The position numbers and the translations under genes were made by a program. A stretch of DNA of 64,000 nucleotides from CAVQEK01 sp964596645 (lineage in GTDB: Bacteria > Bacteroidota > Bacteroidia > Cytophagales > Cyclobacteriaceae). Positions 61,480 to 64,000 of this stretch are shown in pieces (positions within the stretch are counted from its first letter, which is position 1; every line of letters begins with the position of its first letter). The stretch covers positions 17,441 through 81,440 of the forward strand of contig CAZQVB010000021.1 in the NCBI GenBank assembly GCA_964596645.1, written 5' to 3'. The notes under the pieces are model-generated. The model was not told where the DNA came from, made no database searches, and saw only the letters and a list, made by a program, of their open reading frames with translations.

Positions 61480-62715
61480 TGCAGTTAAGTAATTGAGCTT
61501 AGCCAGGGCAATTTGATACTGCATTTGGGCCGTTGCCTTCATCTTTTCATATTTTAACAACTGCTGCTGCATACGCAGTACTTCTTCAAATTTATTTCCT
61601 GAATTGCCGTAAGCCGTAAACAATAGATTTAAAGCTTGATTGGATACTTGAATTTGTTGATTATACAGCTCAAGCAGTTCTTGTTGTTGCTGAATTTCAA
61701 ACCAGGCCATTTCGTAGCTTGACATAAGGGTATTGGCGAGCTCCTCTTTTTGAAGCGCAAAGCTTTCCTGCATGAGCTTTGCTTCTTTTACAGCCGCTTT
61801 GTATTTGCTTCGGAAAATGGGAATGCTGACAGAAACCATGGGCATCAATGCATTTTTGCCATTGTCCTGCGGAGCAGCCATGTCGGAGGCTAAATCCGTG
61901 CGGTCTCCAACCAGCACATAGTCCAGGCCCAGACCAAAATTTGGAAGCCCCTGTCTATAAGCTACCTCCTCACTTGCCTCACTGGAGGCTATTTTTAAGT
62001 CCAGTTCTTCCAACACCGGGTTGTTCGTCAGCAAGGAATCCTTTCTGAAATTATCAGGCAAGGCTTGAGCAACAAGAGAATCTTCCGCGATTACCAATGC
62101 GTCTTGCTCTCTGTTGAGCAGTTTGTTAAACCGGGTCAGCAGAGGAGCTTCTTTAGCGTTCAGAATGGCAAGGTCGGTTGTGGCATCTTTCATCATAATA
62201 TCCACACGCAACACGTCCACCATGGTACCCGTCCCGTTTTCAAACTTTGCAATGGCAATTGTTTTATAAGACTCCAGTATTTCAATATTTTCCCGCTCAA
62301 TTTCCTTCCATTTATTAAGTTCATAAAGCGGATAATAGGCTGCTGCCACCTGGTAGTACAAGCTGTTGCGAGCGTCTAAGAAAGCTTGATATTTTGCTTC
62401 CGCCATTAAAGCTGCGGCATCTCCCTGCGCGCTTAGCGTTCCGAACCACGGAAACATTTGATTAAGTGAAAATCTGGCCCTTTGCGGCCCTACCCTCGTT
62501 TCCACAGGTGAAATGAAATAACCAAACGTGAAATCAGGATCCGGTAGAGTATTTACCTGCTCCACCTTCTGTATGGCCGCTTCAAATTCCAGATATTTGG
62601 CCTCTACGCCCGGATTATTTTCCGCTGCTATTTTAAAATAGTCATCCAGGGTCTGCGCCTGACTTACGCTGATTCCGAGAAAAAAAAGTATTGCGATATT
62701 TATAATGATCTTCAT
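61474..62715 (-). CDS. TolC-family outer membrane efflux protein (CusC-like)
   Basis: Outer membrane channel of 413 residues with a signal peptide (FFLGISVSQAQ, about 21) and the two tandem OEP repeats expected of TolC/CusC proteins. The coiled-coil helices are visible in LEFEAAIQKVEQVNTLPDPD, AILNAKEAPLLTRFNKLLN and the C-terminal MQQQLLKYEKMKATAQMQYQ. There is no lipobox. It overlaps the end of cusA by 4 bases, so the pump and its channel are made together. It should complete the CusCBA tripartite pump. Confidence 0.92.
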   Translation of the reverse strand: MKIIINIAILFFLGISVSQAQTLDDYFKIAAENNPGVEAKYLEFEAAIQKVEQVNTLPDPDFTFGYFISPVETRVGPQRARFSLNQMFPWFGTLSAQGDAAALMAEAKYQAFLDARNSLYYQVAAAYYPLYELNKWKEIERENIEILESYKTIAIAKFENGTGTMVDVLRVDIMMKDATTDLAILNAKEAPLLTRFNKLLNREQDALVIAEDSLVAQALPDNFRKDSLLTNNPVLEELDLKIASSEASEEVAYRQGLPNFGLGLDYVLVGDRTDLASDMAAPQDNGKNALMPMVSVSIPIFRSKYKAAVKEAKLMQESFALQKEELANTLMSSYEMAWFEIQQQQELLELYNQQIQVSNQALNLLFTAYGNSGNKFEEVLRMQQQLLKYEKMKATAQMQYQIALAKLNYLTAN

Positions 62716-64000
62716 AATAGTGTCTTTTTAAGTTTTCTTTCTTCTCTCATAGCATATAAAACCGGTACGATAAAGTAGGTGACTGCAGCGAAGAACATGC
62801 CTCCAACTGCCGGAATTGCCATTGGGATCATAATGTCTGCCCCGCGGCCAGTCGAGGTAAGTATAGGCAGCAAGGCAATGATGGTGGTGGCAGATGTCAT
62901 TACAGCAGGTTTTATTCTTCGTTGGCCTGCTTCTACTGTGGCCGCTCTTATTCCTTTCAGTTTGTCAGTTTTATTTCGATCAAAACTTTGATCTAAATAA
63001 GTAGCCATCAACACCCCATCATCTGTGGCAATACCAAACAAGGCAATGAAACCAACCCAAACAGCCACGCTCAAGTTGATAGTTTGTATTTGGAACAGGT
63101 CACGGAAATTGGTGCCGAACAGGGAGAAGTCAGCAAACCAAGGCTGGCCATACAACCACAGCATAATAAAGCCCCCACTAAATGCCATGGCAATACCTGT
63201 AAATACCATCAATGAAGTGGCCACCGATTTGAATTGGAAGTACAGGATCAGAAAGACGATGCTTAATACTAGCGGAACGATGATAGAGAGCCTTTTTTCA
63301 GCCCTTACCTGATTTTCATAGCTTCCTGAAAACTTGTAGCTCACCCCGGCAGGAACGACCAAATCACCTATATCAATTCTTTCCTGAATGGCTGCCTGTG
63401 CATCGTTTACAACTCCAGCTTCCGAGTATCCGTCCCTTTTGTCAAATAGTACATAACCCACCAAAAATGTTTCCTCGCTTTTGATGGCCTGTGGCCCCCT
63501 CACATACTCAAAGTTCACCACCTGGCTGATCGGTATTTGTGCCCCCGTTGGCGTGGATAGCAGGATTTTGCCCAATGCTTCGGGATCGTCCCTGAGCTCA
63601 CGCGGGTAGCGTACCCTCACAGGAAAACGTTCACGTCCTTCAACCGTAGAGGTAATCTTCATGCCTCCAATGGCTGTTTCAATGGTCTGCTGTACGTCTT
63701 CCACACTTAGCCCATAGCGTGAAATTTCATCCCTATTTATATTGAGGTGGAGATAAGGTTTGCCTACAATCCTGTCGGCAAACACGGCTTCCGCTTTTAC
63801 CGAAGGAACAGTTTTGAGCACTTCCTCCAGTTGCAGCCCGAAATGTTCTATAGTTTTCAGGTTCGGGCCATAGACTTTGATCCCCATAGGTGCTCGCATA
63901 CCAGTTTGAAGCATGACCAGACGGGTTTCTATAGGCTGCAGCTTAGGTGCTGAAGTTACTCCCGGTATTTTGGTGACCTTCACAATTTCATTCCAGATAT
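62712..64000 (-). CDS. cusA: Heavy-metal efflux RND transporter CusA, C-terminal part (runs off the window)
   Basis: Inner membrane proton-driven pump; only the last ~429 residues are present and the frame stays open to the edge (IWNEIVKVTKIPGVTSAPKL). The start lies outside. Visible parts are the second periplasmic porter loop (QTGMRAPMGIKVYGPNLKTI, GMKITSTVEGRERFPVRVRY, SEETFLVGYVLFDKRDGYSE) and the last membrane helices (IALFGIATDDGVLMATYLDQ, MTSATTIIALLPILTSTGRG). The methionines of the first loop fit a Cu(I)/Ag(I) pump of the HME-RND class; zinc or cobalt pumps of the CzcA type are the alternative. It is the first gene of the efflux operon in the window. Confidence 0.92.
   Translation of the reverse strand, partial: IWNEIVKVTKIPGVTSAPKLQPIETRLVMLQTGMRAPMGIKVYGPNLKTIEHFGLQLEEVLKTVPSVKAEAVFADRIVGKPYLHLNINRDEISRYGLSVEDVQQTIETAIGGMKITSTVEGRERFPVRVRYPRELRDDPEALGKILLSTPTGAQIPISQVVNFEYVRGPQAIKSEETFLVGYVLFDKRDGYSEAGVVNDAQAAIQERIDIGDLVVPAGVSYKFSGSYENQVRAEKRLSIIVPLVLSIVFLILYFQFKSVATSLMVFTGIAMAFSGGFIMLWLYGQPWFADFSLFGTNFRDLFQIQTINLSVAVWVGFIALFGIATDDGVLMATYLDQSFDRNKTDKLKGIRAATVEAGQRRIKPAVMTSATTIIALLPILTSTGRGADIMIPMAIPAVGGMFFAAVTYFIVPVLYAMREERKLKKTLL

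Overview
The window looks like a chromosome segment of a Bacteroidota bacterium, probably of the Cytophagales. Three things support this: several promoters match the Bacteroidota form TTG-N20-TAnnTTTG, most starts lack a Shine-Dalgarno site, and many genes are families typical of the phylum (DUF4159, DUF6807, argF'-type carbamoyltransferase, homodimeric pyruvate dehydrogenase E1, NagZ/serine-hydrolase fusion, PbpC plus alpha-2-macroglobulin). A run of 10 N at 19157-19166 shows that this is a draft scaffold. No rRNA, tRNA, CRISPR array, transposase or prophage was seen. Most genes are housekeeping, and the accessory parts lie at the two ends and around 48.9-56.1 kb.

Layout. 1-282: end of a RelB-like antitoxin and a RelE-type toxin. 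519-8499 (-): giant alpha-2-macroglobulin lipoprotein and penicillin-binding protein 1C, a periplasmic defence and repair pair. 8919-13501 (-): DUF92 membrane protein, then serC-serA-DUF1015 (serine synthesis). 13648-16389 (+): membrane-anchored SRPBCC/GyrI-like protein, a membrane endonuclease/exonuclease/phosphatase-family protein, and an unknown protein with a very good promoter. 16440-18728: molybdopterin genes, moaD-moaE leftward and DUF7009-moaA rightward. 18732-20586: what looks like one thiamine-diphosphate enzyme is the tail of one paralogue and the head of another, joined across the N gap. 20813-23991 (-): L-fucose isomerase and a front-end type fatty-acid desaturase. 24266-29993 (+): complete pyruvate dehydrogenase operon (E1, E2 with a remarkable charged three-repeat linker, E3). 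30112-35188 (-): transketolase and a GH3 hexosaminidase fused to a beta-lactamase-like domain. 35348-37337 (+): PBP4-type D,D-carboxypeptidase lipoprotein and DUF4159. 37374-43023 (-): tightly coupled arginine operon GNAT-argG-argC-argF'-argB-argE without argD. 43266-48851: small membrane protein, SMC and a geranylgeranyl-reductase-like flavoprotein. 48957-52224: OmpR/EnvZ-type two-component system divergent from a lipoprotein whose upstream region carries 11-bp-spaced direct repeats. 52643-56125 (-): DUF6807 protein and a degenerate GH2 glycosidase. 56518-58353 (+): thioredoxin-fold-like secreted protein and an AI-2E family permease. 58546-64000 (-): Cus-type heavy-metal efflux operon (cusA, outer membrane factor, four-helix-bundle protein, cusB, DUF305); cusA runs off the right edge.

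The most distinctive non-coding signal is a set of degenerate tandem repeats of period 7 or 8 bp. They abut the stop codons of four leftward genes (pbpC, DUF1015, GH2, outer membrane factor), and two of them share an exact 30-bp match although they are 52 kb apart. Other points of interest are the OmpR-type operator, alanine at the specificity position 90 of the ArgF' enzyme, the E2 linker, and the four-helix-bundle gene translationally coupled to cusB. I did not find a clearly new multi-gene system.
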